The notes beneath the pieces are model-generated. The model was given only the letters and a program-made list of their open reading frames with translations, ran no database searches and was not told the DNA's origin. Source: Ardenticatenaceae bacterium (lineage in GTDB: Bacteria; Chloroflexota; Anaerolineae; Promineifilales; Promineifilaceae). Taken from it: DNA of 64,000 bases. This document shows, piece by piece, positions 44,856 through 55,153 of the stretch. The stretch's first letter is position 1; every line of letters begins with the position of its first letter. The stretch is from positions 310,001 to 374,000 of the forward strand of contig JACKCC010000011.1 in assembly GCA_020634245.1 (NCBI GenBank), given 5' to 3'. Position numbers and translations under genes: made by a program.

Positions 44856-46937
44856 TTAACGATGACCTTTCACAATAGCTTGGGCCATATCTTCACTTAC
44901 TTGAGCATAATGCTCAAATTCCATTGTAAATGTACCACGCCCTTGCGTCATTGAACGCAGCCGCGTAGCATAACCAAACATTTCAGACAAAGGCACTTTC
45001 GCTTTTATCGATTGCAACCCCTCTGCCCGCAATTCCATGCCTTCAATTGAACCACGACGCGAAGATAAATTCCCGATCACATCACCGGTGTATTCCTCTG
45101 GGGTCACCACTTCAACAGACATAATTGGCTCTAACAGAACCGGTTGACCTTTCTGAGTTCCTTCTTTCAATGCCATCGAACCGGCAATTTTGAAAGCCAT
45201 CTCTGAAGAATCGACTTCATGGAACGAACCATCATATAAAGTAGCTTTCAAATCAACCATTGGGTAACCAGCTAAAACACCGCTACCCAATGCCTCTTGA
45301 ATGCCCATTTCCACCGGTCGAATATATTCTTTGGGAATAGAACCACCAACAATTGCATCTTCAAAAACGAAACCTGATCCTGGTTCCAGTGGTTCGAGGC
45401 GAAGAATGACATGGGCAAATTGACCACGCCCGCCAGTTTGACGTACAAATCTAGCTTCTGCCTTTTCGACAGGTTTGGTAATGGTTTCCCGATAAGCAAC
45501 TCTTGGTTGACCGACATTTGCTGCGACTTTGAATTCACGCAACATGCGATCAACCAACACTTCCAAGTGCAGCTCACCCATCCCATACAAAACAGTTTGA
45601 GAGGTCTGTTCATCAATCTTGACTTGAAAGGTCGGATCTTCCTCAGCCAGTGCCTTTAACGCAATAGCCATCTTATCTTGATCGGCATTAGTCTTAGGCT
45701 CAATAGCAAGCTGGATAACCGGTTCGGGGAAATCGATCGACTCCAATATTATAGGAGCCTTCATATCACAAAGGGTTTCACCGGTAAATGTGGTTTTTAA
45801 CCCGAGAGTAGCGGCTATATCTCCTGAACGGACCTCTTTCAAATCTTCTCGGTGATCGGCGTGCATTCTCAGGATACGGCCGATCCGCTCTTTCCGGTTC
45901 TTGGTGCTATTCAATACCGAATCACCACTGCGCAAGACGCCTGAATAAACCCGGAAATAGGCCAGACGCCCCACATAAGGATCTGTGACGATCTTGAAGA
46001 CCAATACCGCTAAAGGTTCGTCATCACCGGCATGCCGTAATTCCTCTTTCTCCGTAAAAGGATTGGTACCACCAATCGGCGGCACATCCAATGGAGATGG
46101 CAAGTAATAAATAACGGCATCCAAAACCCGCTGCACACCTTTATTCCGCAGCGCTGTACCACACAAAACCGGCGTAACCCGGCCCTTCACAGTAGCGTTA
46201 CGAAGTGCAGTACGGAGTTCATCAGCCGTAATCTCTTCCTCGTCCAGATAGCGCAGCATCAACTCATCATCGGTTTCGACAATACGTTCAATGATTGCCC
46301 GACGCGCATTCTCGGCATTTTCGATTTCGTCTTCGGGAATGGGCACATTTTGGGGAGCAGCACCTAAATCACCTTCTTCCCAAACAAATGCTTCCATCGT
46401 CAATAAATCGACGATTCCCCGGAAACTAGATTCCTGACCAATCGGCCACTGTACTGCAATTGGATTGGCGCCAAGACGCCCACGAATCATTTCAATAGTA
46501 CGGACAAAGTTGGCGCCCACTCTATCCATCTTGTTAACAAAGCAGATCCGCGGAACATTATATTCATCAGCCTGACGCCAGACTGTTTCTGACTGCGGCT
46601 CTACACCAGCCACAGCATCGAACACGACAACGCCACCATCCAATACACGCAAGCTACGCTGCACCTCGGCCGTAAAATCAATATGGCCAGGTGTATCAAT
46701 GATATTGATCTGATGATCCCGCCAATAAGCGGTAGTAGCAGCGGAAGTGATCGTAATACCACGTTCCTGTTCCTGCTCCATATGATCCATCGTAGCCGTG
46801 CCTTCGTGCACTTCGCCCATACGATGAATCACGCCAGTGTAATATAGGATACGTTCGGTCGTTGTCGTCTTACCGGCATCAATATGAGCAATAATGCCAA
46901 TATTACGAACACGTTCCAGCGGATAACGGTCAGCCAT
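44856..46937 (-). CDS. fusA: Elongation factor G
   Basis: 693 residues, five-domain translocase. IGIIAHIDAGKTTTTERILY, the switch region RGITITSAAT, DTPGHIDF and NKMDR form the GTPase core; domain IV carries ETITKPVEKAEARFVRQTGG and GGSIPKEYI. The standard str-operon position between rpsG and tuf suggests the translocating paralogue. Confidence 0.97.
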   Translation of the reverse strand: MADRYPLERVRNIGIIAHIDAGKTTTTERILYYTGVIHRMGEVHEGTATMDHMEQEQERGITITSAATTAYWRDHQINIIDTPGHIDFTAEVQRSLRVLDGGVVVFDAVAGVEPQSETVWRQADEYNVPRICFVNKMDRVGANFVRTIEMIRGRLGANPIAVQWPIGQESSFRGIVDLLTMEAFVWEEGDLGAAPQNVPIPEDEIENAENARRAIIERIVETDDELMLRYLDEEEITADELRTALRNATVKGRVTPVLCGTALRNKGVQRVLDAVIYYLPSPLDVPPIGGTNPFTEKEELRHAGDDEPLAVLVFKIVTDPYVGRLAYFRVYSGVLRSGDSVLNSTKNRKERIGRILRMHADHREDLKEVRSGDIAATLGLKTTFTGETLCDMKAPIILESIDFPEPVIQLAIEPKTNADQDKMAIALKALAEEDPTFQVKIDEQTSQTVLYGMGELHLEVLVDRMLREFKVAANVGQPRVAYRETITKPVEKAEARFVRQTGGRGQFAHVILRLEPLEPGSGFVFEDAIVGGSIPKEYIRPVEMGIQEALGSGVLAGYPMVDLKATLYDGSFHEVDSSEMAFKIAGSMALKEGTQKGQPVLLEPIMSVEVVTPEEYTGDVIGNLSSRRGSIEGMELRAEGLQSIKAKVPLSEMFGYATRLRSMTQGRGTFTMEFEHYAQVSEDMAQAIVKGHR

Positions 46938-46956
46938 TACAAATACTCAATCAATC

Positions 46957-47427
46957 TTAATAGCGGAAATGAGAGAAGGCACGGTTGGCTTCCGCCATAC
47001 GATGGGTATCATCACGCCGCTTAACGGCCGCACCCTGATTATTAACCGCATCCATAAGCTCATTCGCCAATTTTTCCGACATCGAACGGCCACCCCGGCT
47101 CCGGGCAGCTGTCAACAACCAACGCATAGATAAGGTTATCTGACGATGCGCCTCAACCGGGATTGGAACCTGATAAGTTGCCCCACCTACACGTCGCGGC
47201 TTGACCTCAACACGAGGAGCAACATTTTCCAAGGCTTGTTCAAAAACCTCAATAGCAGGACGATTCGTTTTTTCTTCGATAATTTCGAAACTATCGTACA
47301 AAACCCGCTGTGCCGTGCTCTTCTTTCCACTTTTCATCAATCGGTTAACAAACATGGAAACATGCACGCTGTTATAACGCAAGTCAGGGTCTACAGCCCG
47401 ATTTTCAGGGCGATAACGTCTTGGCAT
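46957..47427 (-). CDS. rpsG: 30S ribosomal protein S7
   Basis: 156 residues: VSMFVNRLMKSGKKSTAQRV, GGATYQVPIPVEAHRQITLS and RSMSEKLANELMDAVNNQG. It nucleates head assembly of the small subunit. It is 19 bp before fusA. Confidence 0.98.
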   Translation of the reverse strand: MPRRYRPENRAVDPDLRYNSVHVSMFVNRLMKSGKKSTAQRVLYDSFEIIEEKTNRPAIEVFEQALENVAPRVEVKPRRVGGATYQVPIPVEAHRQITLSMRWLLTAARSRGGRSMSEKLANELMDAVNNQGAAVKRRDDTHRMAEANRAFSHFRY

Positions 47428-47450
47428 TTCTTACTCTCCGTTTCTCACAC

Positions 47451-47867
47451 TCACTTAGGCGTTTTTGCACCGTACTTTGAGCGAGCTTTCTTCCGATTAT
47501 CCACACCACCAGAATCCAACGTACCGCGGACGATATGATAGCGAACACCGGGCAAATCTTTCACACGTCCCCCACGCACCAACACGACAGAGTGATCCTG
47601 CAAATTATGCCCTTCACCAGGAATATAAGCCGTGACTTCAATACCGTTTGTTAAACGGACACGCGCAACTTTACGCAAAGCAGAATTCGGCTTTTTAGGC
47701 GTCATCGTCTTTACCTGCGTACAAACCCCGCGCTTCTGAGGGGAACCCTTTGGTTGATGCATACGGCGCTGTTTAAATGAATTCAAAGTCCACTGCAATG
47801 CGGGCGCTTTACTCTTTTTGGACTTTGATATGCGCCCTTTCCGTACAAGTTGATTAATTGTAGGCAC
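47451..47867 (-). CDS. rpsL: 30S ribosomal protein S12
   Basis: 138 residues from GTG 47867: (M)PTINQLVRKGRISKSKKSK. KKPNSALRKVARVRLTNG carries the Lys of the streptomycin and decoding site in its sensitive form (TPKKPNS), and GRVKDLPGVRYHIVRG the second site. A zinc-type insertion is not present. The gene follows rpoB directly, with no rpoC between. Confidence 0.97.
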   Translation of the reverse strand: MPTINQLVRKGRISKSKKSKAPALQWTLNSFKQRRMHQPKGSPQKRGVCTQVKTMTPKKPNSALRKVARVRLTNGIEVTAYIPGEGHNLQDHSVVLVRGGRVKDLPGVRYHIVRGTLDSGGVDNRKKARSKYGAKTPK

Positions 47868-48161
47868 GCTAACCTATCTCCTTGTCAATCTATATCACCC
47901 TCTATACGAAGGTTTATAACGTGTATTTGTGAATTAGTGCTATCTGCCAGACAGCAACCCACAACTTCCCGACAAATGGAGGCCATCGTAGTTGTGCTAA
48001 CTCGATGGCCTCCAAGATTAAACTTATTCAATTGGTAACTGCTAGTTACCTGACTAACTAATTGTTGGCAGACATACGAAAAGCGATTTTATCACAATCG
48101 CTCGTGTTGTCAAACTAAAAACTCCGTTTCAGAGGAGAAAAAGCCTCAAGAACCGCTTATT
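47868..48161. other. 294-bp gap between rpoB and rpsL, with hairpin, where rpoC would be expected
   Basis: No coding region is visible on either strand. A perfect 11-bp hairpin GGAGGCCATCG / CGATGGCCTCC (47978-47988 and 48003-48013, 14-nt loop) lies in the middle. On the minus strand it is followed only by ATTTG, so it is a weak terminator or an attenuator. The remaining sequence is AT-rich and could hold a promoter for the str genes. Confidence 0.6.
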
Positions 48162-51100
48162 TTAATGGCGGTTGCGAACCAGGTCCATCAGACCACCGCC
48201 GGCCCAAGCCCTCTGCCGCTTATCATCTTCTTTGCCAAACCGAATAACGTCACCATTATTCGTGATCGCTTCTACTGCCAACCCTAAGCTTTGCAGCTCC
48301 TTAACCAACACCCGGAAAGAAGCTGGAACGCCAGGCTCTTCAATTGGTTCATTTTTAACAATCGATTCGTAAGTTTTAACACGGCCTTGTACGTCGTCAG
48401 ACTTAATAGTCAACATTTCCTGAAGCGTGTATGCCGCGCCATAAGCTTCAAGCGCCCATACTTCCATCTCACCAAAACGCTGACCACCAAATTGAGCCTT
48501 ACCGCCTAATGGCTGTTGGGTAACCAATGAGTACGGCCCTGTTGAACGGGCATGCGCTTTATCTTCGACCAGATGGGCCAGCTTGAGCATATGGACAACG
48601 CCGACGGTCACAGGTTGATCAAACGGCCGTCCCGTTTTACCATCAAGTAATCGTTCCTTGCCCAAAATTGGCAATGGTATATGAGTCGCCACCGTGATTT
48701 GAGATGCCAACGATTCCAGTTCATCCAGGTCGGTTTTCTTTGGATCAACTTTCACAGTTTTTGGCAGTAATTCATCATATGTTTCCAACATATGCGTATA
48801 CCATTCACGTACACACACTTCGATAGTCATTTCATCGCAGGAAACCCAATCCAATTTACTCATCGACTCGGCGTTTTCAGGGAACACTTTTTCAGGGTCC
48901 CATCCACGCTGGCGAAGCCATTCGCTGGCCACTACACGACGGGCATAAAGTTGATCAACTTCAAGCTTCTCAACAGGGTAGCCCATTTCACTCAGCCATG
49001 CTGTGATAAACAAACTACGGGCATCATCATCGTTTTGCAACGATTCCAGATCGTACTTCATCTCCTGAAGCCAATCCCATGCCCAATCACCAGCAATACG
49101 CCAGGCATGCTCGATCAACCAGGCACGAGCTAATTCGGCAGCAATTTCATCCTCATTAGCCCCATCAAACACAGGGGTAATCGCACGGAACCCAAGCCGC
49201 CGGGCAGCCCAACCCAAATGAGCTTCCAATACCTGGCCAATGTTCATACGTCCCGGCACGCCAAGCGGACTAAGCACGATATCAACTGGGCGGCCGTCAG
49301 CCAGGAACGGCATATCTTCCATCGGTACCACTTTAGAAATAACGCCTTTGTTACCGTGGCGACCGGCCATCTTATCACCAGCCGAAATCTTGCGGCGCTG
49401 AGCGACGCTAACACGCACCATCGTTTCCACACCGGCCGGCAAATCGCGATCATGCTGCCGGGTAAATACGTGGACATCAACAACCTTGCCTCGTGCGCCA
49501 TGGGGCAGTCGCAGGCTGGAATCTTTAACCTCGCGTGCTTTATCACCAAAGATTGCACGGAGTAATTTTTCTTCTGGGCTTAGTTCTTTCTCACCCTTGG
49601 GGGTGATTTTACCAACCAGAATGTCATTTTCATTGACATCGGCACCCACACGGATAATGCCGCGCTCGTCCAGGTCTTTCAACGCATCCTCGCTCACGTT
49701 GGGGATGTCGTAAGTAATTTCTTCAGGCCCCAGCTTGGTGTCACGCGCTTCAACTTCATGCTTTTCAATGTGAATGGAAGTGAAGTGATCCTGACGCACC
49801 AGATTTTCGCTGACGATGATAGCGTCTTCATAGTTGCCACCTTCCCAAGAGAGAAAAGCCACAACAACGTCCTGGCCCAGAGCTAACTCGCCATATTCAG
49901 TCGAAGAACTATCGGCCAGAACTTCACCAGTCTTAATGCGCTGGCCTTTGATAACGACGGGACGCTGATCAATGCATGTGCTTTGGTTAGAGCGGTTGTA
50001 TTTACGAAGATTGTAAACATGTGGCCCTTCGGTCTCCATGACAACGATCTTGTCGCCGGTAACGCTGATTACTTCACCGTCATTGGCAGCGAGCACAATT
50101 TGGCCTGAATTATAGGCTGCTTGCAATTCCATGCCTGTGCTGACAATCGGGACGTTGGGCTGCAACAATGGAACAGCCTGGCGCTGCATGTTTGATCCCA
50201 TCAACGCACGGTTGGCATCATCATGTTCCAGGAAAGGAATTAACGCGGCGGAAATACCCACAATCTGGCGTGGAGCCACATCCATGTAGTCAACGCGCTG
50301 CACCGAAGAAAAACGGAACTGCTGATTGCGACGGCTAGAAACACGCTTTTGCGTCAACTGACCCCGTTCATCCAGGGTAGCATTAGCCTGGGCAATTGTG
50401 AAGGGATCCTCTTCATCAGCGGACATGTAGGTGATTTCTTCGGTGATGAAGGGCTGCACTTTTACTTCGTCAATGCCCGCAGCTTTGATGGTTTTGGCAT
50501 GTTCTTTGGTGATGGTTTCGCCGGCAGCGATGATGATTTCGCCCGTTTCTGGATCCACGACGTTTTCAAAGGCATCATGATCAACAAGTTCATCACTGTT
50601 GCCAGGCAATACATTTAACACTTTGCGGTAAGGGGTTTCAATGAAACCATATTGATTGACACGGCCGTATGCCGCCAAACGACCAATCAAACCAATGTTC
50701 GGGCCTTCCGGGGTCTCGATGGGGCAGATACGGCCGTAATGACTATGATGGACGTCACGCACCTCAAAACCAGCCCGTTCACGCCGCAAACCGCCCGGCC
50801 CTAACGCAGACAAAGTCCGCTTATGCGTCAACTCCGACAGTGGGTTAGCCTGTTCCATGAACTGGCTCAACTGCGAACTGCCAAAAAACTCGCGAACGGC
50901 CGCGACAACCGGGCGGATGTTAATCAAGGAAACCGGCGTCACGCTTTCGGTGCCGCGAATCGACATACGCTCACGGACAACTCGTTCCATACGGCGCAAA
51001 CCAACTCGCAGTTTTGCTTGAAGCAGTTCGCCCACCGTCTTAACCCGACGGTTGCCCAGATGGTCAATATCATCTGGACCCTCCTGGCCGTTGTTAATCA

Positions 51101-52097
51101 AGATCATACGCCGCACCAGGCGGACAATATCATGCTGGGTGAGTGTGCGGTGTTCCAGCGGAACAATCCCTTGCAGTCCCAAGCGTTTATTCAATTTGTA
51201 ACGGCCGACTGCCGCCAAATCATATCGCCGAGGATCGAATAACTGCTCCTCCAAATATTGAGTCGCATTATCCAAAGTAGGCGGATCCCCAGGACGCATC
51301 CGCTTGTAAAACTCGATAAGCGCCTGTTCGGCAACAGAGCGATCCTCGTCCCAGGCCGGTTCTTGTTCCAGGCTGCCTTGAATGTAAAGATGTTCGCCAT
51401 TGGTGTCGATGTCTTCAAATAAAGCCAGCAACTCGGCATCGCTGCCATCTTTCATCAACGATTCGCCTAACCCGTCTTTGACGGCGGCCATCGCCCGCAA
51501 AAACAGCGTAATGGGCACGGTACGCTTACGATTAAATTTGACCGTGATATAATCGGTTTTACGCGTTTCAAATTCCATCCATGCGCCGCGATCGGGGATA
51601 AGTTTGCCCATAGCCAATGGGCGGCCAGTGGTGCGTTCTTCAACGACTTCAAAGTAAGCGCCTGGGGAACGGATAAGCTGACTGACGACAACGCGTTCGG
51701 TGCCGTTGATGATGAATGTACCAGCAGGAGTCATCAAGGGGAAATCGCCCAGGAAGATGTCCTGAACAATCGGCTGGTCTAAATCGGTGCTGTAGAGCAT
51801 GGCCCGCACGTGCATAGGCGCCGCATAGCTCATGTCACGCTCAACACATTCCTCGACACTGTATTTTGGCTCACCAAACCAATATTTCAGGTCAAATCCT
51901 TCTACTTCTTTTCGTTTACAAGGGAAATACAACTTCAAATTCCCATTGTAACTTTCAATGGGCGAGATTTCATCGAACAACTCAGCCAGACTATCGTTAA
52001 TAAAATAATCAAAAGAATTTAACTGAACATCAATGAGTGTAGGAAGTTCTAGCGGGTCAGTTGTACGTGCGTAACTTTTGGTCGGAAGTTTTGCCAT
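48162..52097 (-). CDS. rpoB: RNA polymerase subunit beta
   Basis: 1311 residues from ATG 52097 to a normal C terminus (VLVKELQSLGLAVEAI then GLMDLVRNRH). The rifampicin region SSQLSQFMEQANPLSELTHK and RRERAGFEVRDVHHSHYGRI shows the usual sensitive residues, and the catalytic-centre segment MAGRHGNKGVISKVVPMEDM is intact. A lineage insertion with HAWRIAGDWAWDW and similar helical sequence lies near residues 1010-1110, inside the C-terminal region. There is no rpoC downstream and no rplJ/rplL upstream. Transcription probably begins after the terminator at 52195-52220. Confidence 0.97.
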   Translation of the reverse strand: MAKLPTKSYARTTDPLELPTLIDVQLNSFDYFINDSLAELFDEISPIESYNGNLKLYFPCKRKEVEGFDLKYWFGEPKYSVEECVERDMSYAAPMHVRAMLYSTDLDQPIVQDIFLGDFPLMTPAGTFIINGTERVVVSQLIRSPGAYFEVVEERTTGRPLAMGKLIPDRGAWMEFETRKTDYITVKFNRKRTVPITLFLRAMAAVKDGLGESLMKDGSDAELLALFEDIDTNGEHLYIQGSLEQEPAWDEDRSVAEQALIEFYKRMRPGDPPTLDNATQYLEEQLFDPRRYDLAAVGRYKLNKRLGLQGIVPLEHRTLTQHDIVRLVRRMILINNGQEGPDDIDHLGNRRVKTVGELLQAKLRVGLRRMERVVRERMSIRGTESVTPVSLINIRPVVAAVREFFGSSQLSQFMEQANPLSELTHKRTLSALGPGGLRRERAGFEVRDVHHSHYGRICPIETPEGPNIGLIGRLAAYGRVNQYGFIETPYRKVLNVLPGNSDELVDHDAFENVVDPETGEIIIAAGETITKEHAKTIKAAGIDEVKVQPFITEEITYMSADEEDPFTIAQANATLDERGQLTQKRVSSRRNQQFRFSSVQRVDYMDVAPRQIVGISAALIPFLEHDDANRALMGSNMQRQAVPLLQPNVPIVSTGMELQAAYNSGQIVLAANDGEVISVTGDKIVVMETEGPHVYNLRKYNRSNQSTCIDQRPVVIKGQRIKTGEVLADSSSTEYGELALGQDVVVAFLSWEGGNYEDAIIVSENLVRQDHFTSIHIEKHEVEARDTKLGPEEITYDIPNVSEDALKDLDERGIIRVGADVNENDILVGKITPKGEKELSPEEKLLRAIFGDKAREVKDSSLRLPHGARGKVVDVHVFTRQHDRDLPAGVETMVRVSVAQRRKISAGDKMAGRHGNKGVISKVVPMEDMPFLADGRPVDIVLSPLGVPGRMNIGQVLEAHLGWAARRLGFRAITPVFDGANEDEIAAELARAWLIEHAWRIAGDWAWDWLQEMKYDLESLQNDDDARSLFITAWLSEMGYPVEKLEVDQLYARRVVASEWLRQRGWDPEKVFPENAESMSKLDWVSCDEMTIEVCVREWYTHMLETYDELLPKTVKVDPKKTDLDELESLASQITVATHIPLPILGKERLLDGKTGRPFDQPVTVGVVHMLKLAHLVEDKAHARSTGPYSLVTQQPLGGKAQFGGQRFGEMEVWALEAYGAAYTLQEMLTIKSDDVQGRVKTYESIVKNEPIEEPGVPASFRVLVKELQSLGLAVEAITNNGDVIRFGKEDDKRQRAWAGGGLMDLVRNRH

Positions 52098-52194
52098 TTA
52101 AATTTCACCTGCTCCCTGGAAGAAAAACTCTCTGGTTTTCCTTCTAGAAAATTCTGTGCCTCAAATAGATAAACGACAGCTATTCACAAAGAAA

Positions 52195-52220
52195 GGGTGC
52201 AACCTTTCTTTGTTGCACCC
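52195..52220 (-). terminator. Rho-independent terminator between glycosyltransferase and rpoB
   Basis: Perfect 9-bp stem GGGTGCAAC / GTTGCACCC with an 8-nt loop; on the minus strand it is followed by TTTCTTTG. It separates the glycosyltransferase gene from the rpoB transcript. Confidence 0.75.
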
Positions 52221-52313
52221 CTTTACATTCTTTGTTATCAAGCTACCATCCCGTAAATATGGGGCTCCTTGTCATATAATTGTGCCTAACAAGCGAAACG
52301 ATATTATATGTTT

Positions 52314-53528
52314 TTAGTTTTTTATTGTCAATGTTTTATATAAATCTATTATGTTAGCGGCGGCAGCCTGCCAGCTATATACCTCTTGTGCCCGTCGGCG
52401 CAGTTTTTGCCCTAACTCGGCCATCCATTCCCGGTTCTGCAAGAGATTATCAATGGCCTGGACAAAAGCGGAAACATCACCCACCGGGGCATAAACACCC
52501 AAATCGGCCAGGTATTCCCGGTGTACGGCCGTATCATAAGCCACAACCGGCTGCGCCAAAGCCATGTAATTGAGCAGTTTTCCACTCCCCTCAGTGCTAG
52601 ATATTTTCGGCGCAACGCCGATATCGCCCAACGACAAATAAAATGGCGCATCACGATATTCAACTTTACCGGTAAACGTCACCCATTCACTAATACCCAA
52701 ACCAGCAGCCTGCGCCTGATAGACGTGGACATCTGGATAGCCCATAATGAGAAAATGGATATTTTTGCCGGCCAAAATTAATTGATGCGCAGCCTGTAAA
52801 AGGTGGGGAATGCCTTGATAATCAGTCAATAATCCCAGGTAAGCCACAATAGGCCGATCATCAGGAATCCCTAATTGGTGACGCAAGAGTAATTTTTGCT
52901 CCGGTATAAAAGCGGCCGGATTGAACCGGTCGGTATCGGCGCAGTCCGGCAAGGGAAAAATCCGATCGGCCGGAATGTGAAATTCGTTTTGCAGTAATTG
53001 ACGGGCACGGATGGAGCTGGTTAAGATGGCTTGCGGCAGCCGTTTGGAGATAAATGTTTCCAGGCGATAGGCCCAGCGATAAACACGGCCGTTTCTATTC
53101 AAAAAATGATGATCCACCATTTCGGCCGTTAAACTACCCTGAAAATCAAACACCAGCGGTACGCGCAAAATGCGCGACAACACACCGCCAATTAGCGCCC
53201 CTTCATGCATGTGACCGTGAATCACGTCGGGACGAAAACGGAACGCTTCCAGCAGCGATTTAGCCGCCAGATAGACGTCAAAAGCCAATTTGTGCCGCGA
53301 CGAACCAACCTCGTAGTTAGCCCGCCAGGGCAATGGCCAGGTGCGGCGAATATCGAGGCCGGGCATGTCGCTTCCTTTATAATAGGTAACGATAGCCACC
53401 TGATGCCCGGCAGCCTGAATGTGGCGCGTTTCTTCCAGAATGCGGATATGCCCCCCGTAATCAGAAAAAAAAGAGGTTGGCGCAATCATGAGAATGCGCA
53501 ACGGCCGTTCCACCCGCTCAACAGCCAT
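52314..53528 (-). CDS. Glycosyltransferase family 4
   Basis: 404 residues from ATG 53528 behind AGGTG; a TTG directly before is possible. The GT-B fold opens RILMIAPTSFFSDYGGHIRI; the C-terminal Rossmann half has PIVAYLGLLTDYQGIPHLLQ and the nucleotide-sugar site STEGSGKLLNYMALAQPVVAY, the family 4 equivalent of E-x7-E. It transfers a hexose from a nucleotide sugar to a glycan or lipid acceptor, probably for envelope polysaccharide; donor and acceptor are unknown. It ends at a clear terminator. Confidence 0.88.
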   Translation of the reverse strand: MAVERVERPLRILMIAPTSFFSDYGGHIRILEETRHIQAAGHQVAIVTYYKGSDMPGLDIRRTWPLPWRANYEVGSSRHKLAFDVYLAAKSLLEAFRFRPDVIHGHMHEGALIGGVLSRILRVPLVFDFQGSLTAEMVDHHFLNRNGRVYRWAYRLETFISKRLPQAILTSSIRARQLLQNEFHIPADRIFPLPDCADTDRFNPAAFIPEQKLLLRHQLGIPDDRPIVAYLGLLTDYQGIPHLLQAAHQLILAGKNIHFLIMGYPDVHVYQAQAAGLGISEWVTFTGKVEYRDAPFYLSLGDIGVAPKISSTEGSGKLLNYMALAQPVVAYDTAVHREYLADLGVYAPVGDVSAFVQAIDNLLQNREWMAELGQKLRRRAQEVYSWQAAAANIIDLYKTLTIKN

Positions 53529-53564
53529 CAATTACACCTGTTCCCCAACAACAATCCGGCAGCC

Positions 53565-54542
53565 TTATTCCGATTTTTTGCCGCGAATATTGGTGAGACC
53601 GCCAAACAGGTGACCGGTAAAACTGGCCGCCCCTAAATCCGGTTCTTTTACTTCCAACCAATCATTTTTGGCTCGTTCGCGCAGCCAGCGATCCCGTTCC
53701 AACATCAAGCTTTCCAGGCGGGCAGCCAGCAGTTCCGCTTCGCCTTCGTACACCCACTGGCGCACCTGCTGCATTTCTTCGATGAGGGCATTGAGCCAGC
53801 GCAATGTTGCTTCTTTATTGTTGAGTGCCAATTTGGCCGTATTTTCGCCATTGGCCAGCGGCAGCGTGGTTAGCGCAAAGGGCAGCCCGGCAAAACGGAG
53901 CATATCGCGCCAGCCGCCGGCTTTGTGAACAGCGCCAAATGTTGCCGCAGCAATGAGACCGGGTAGGGTTTCGGTCCCCTGTACCAGATTGTCGTATTCG
54001 GCAATATCGACGAAGTAAGGAGATGCACCCAGCAGGCGGCCAAAGTTGACGGCCGTTTCCACCGCCCCCTCTTCCACATCCACCGCCGGCATCACACACA
54101 TCACACTGTTTTGGAACAAATCCGCATTGGCCAGTTCGGTATCGGTACGGCCGTCGGCCAGCGACGAGGCCGAAAGGACCAGGCTGGCCCCCACATAATG
54201 CCCCTGTTTCATGAATTGTTTGCCCCAGGTCAACCCTGGCCCTTTGAGATCCGACAAATCAATGACCAGCGTGTGTTCCTGCACGGCATCACCAACAATT
54301 CGCAGCGTTTCCTCCAGTTCAACGAAGGGAACGGCCAAAACAAGGATATCGGCGGCGGCAGCGGCACTGGCCAGGTTGCGCTTGCTGCTGTCGATAGCCC
54401 CGGCGGCTTCGGCGGCGCGGGTGCGTTCGTTGTCGCTGTCGTTGCCAACAATGGTTAGCTGCAAGGGTGATTTTTTAAGCGCCCGCCCAATGGATGCGCC
54501 AAAACGATCCAGGCCAATGATGGTTACAGTTTGTGCTTTCAT
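53565..54542 (-). CDS. Prephenate dehydrogenase-like NAD(P)-binding protein
   Basis: 325 residues. A Rossmann domain opens TVTIIGLDRFGASIGRALKK and continues with VLAVPFVELEETL and LVIDLSDLKG; a helical C-terminal domain follows, as in TyrA. The prephenate dehydrogenase His motif HPM-G is not evident where expected (GHYVGASLVLS), so the substrate may differ. I call family only. It lies between the glycosyltransferase (36 bp) and the HD protein, same strand. Confidence 0.6.
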   Translation of the reverse strand: MKAQTVTIIGLDRFGASIGRALKKSPLQLTIVGNDSDNERTRAAEAAGAIDSSKRNLASAAAAADILVLAVPFVELEETLRIVGDAVQEHTLVIDLSDLKGPGLTWGKQFMKQGHYVGASLVLSASSLADGRTDTELANADLFQNSVMCVMPAVDVEEGAVETAVNFGRLLGASPYFVDIAEYDNLVQGTETLPGLIAAATFGAVHKAGGWRDMLRFAGLPFALTTLPLANGENTAKLALNNKEATLRWLNALIEEMQQVRQWVYEGEAELLAARLESLMLERDRWLRERAKNDWLEVKEPDLGAASFTGHLFGGLTNIRGKKSE

Positions 54543-54606
54543 AAGTTAACTCCTGTAGAGTTGCAAGGTTGCGAAGTTGCAGAGTATTAAAATGACTTCG
54601 CCACTT

Positions 54607-55152
54607 TTAATTCTGATTGTCCGCCCATTGCAGCAGGCCAAGTAGTCGATCAGCCTCGGTCACGGCCACTTCGACTTTGCTCAGTGCAAGGGTTTCCGGC
54701 AGCGGGTCCTGGTGGCGGCGAATTAGCTCGATGGTCAGGGGGTGGCAGCCAGCCTCCTGGGCCATTGCTGCGCCCCAGGCTGGATGCTGAGCTTTGACGA
54801 CAAACGGCCGTTGCCAGCTATCCACACTGCCCTGCCCCCAAACGGCCGTTTTCTGCGGCAGAAAAGCCTGCGCCACAACAATAAGCGACCGCTCCCAAAT
54901 AGAAAGTGGGGCGCGGGTTTTGCCCACGTCGTGCAGCAGGGCGGCTGTCAGTAAGTCGGGATTCGTCTGCCCATACAATTGTAATGTGCGTAAAACTTGA
55001 TAGCTGTGCTGCTGGTCACTGAGCGAAAATTGGTCAAACAAAGCCATTTCGGCCGGGGTGAGAACGGCCGTTATCCTTTCACGCGCTTCATCGGGTAACG
55101 GCCGTGCCCGCCACCCGCGCCAAAATTGACCCAGCCGGTAAAAAAGTCCCAC
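54607..55152 (-). CDS. HD-domain phosphohydrolase-like protein
   Basis: 181 residues from GTG 55152. The HD pair is in LLTAALLHDVGKTR, with an upstream His in QQHSYQVLRTL and a later HPAWGAAMAQEAGC and IRRHQD, which together give the H...HD...H...H arrangement of metal-dependent HD hydrolases. The substrate could be a nucleotide or cyclic dinucleotide. It starts one base after the site-2 protease stop, so the two are coupled. Confidence 0.75.
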   Translation of the reverse strand: MGLFYRLGQFWRGWRARPLPDEARERITAVLTPAEMALFDQFSLSDQQHSYQVLRTLQLYGQTNPDLLTAALLHDVGKTRAPLSIWERSLIVVAQAFLPQKTAVWGQGSVDSWQRPFVVKAQHPAWGAAMAQEAGCHPLTIELIRRHQDPLPETLALSKVEVAVTEADRLLGLLQWADNQN

Positions 55153-55153
55153 A

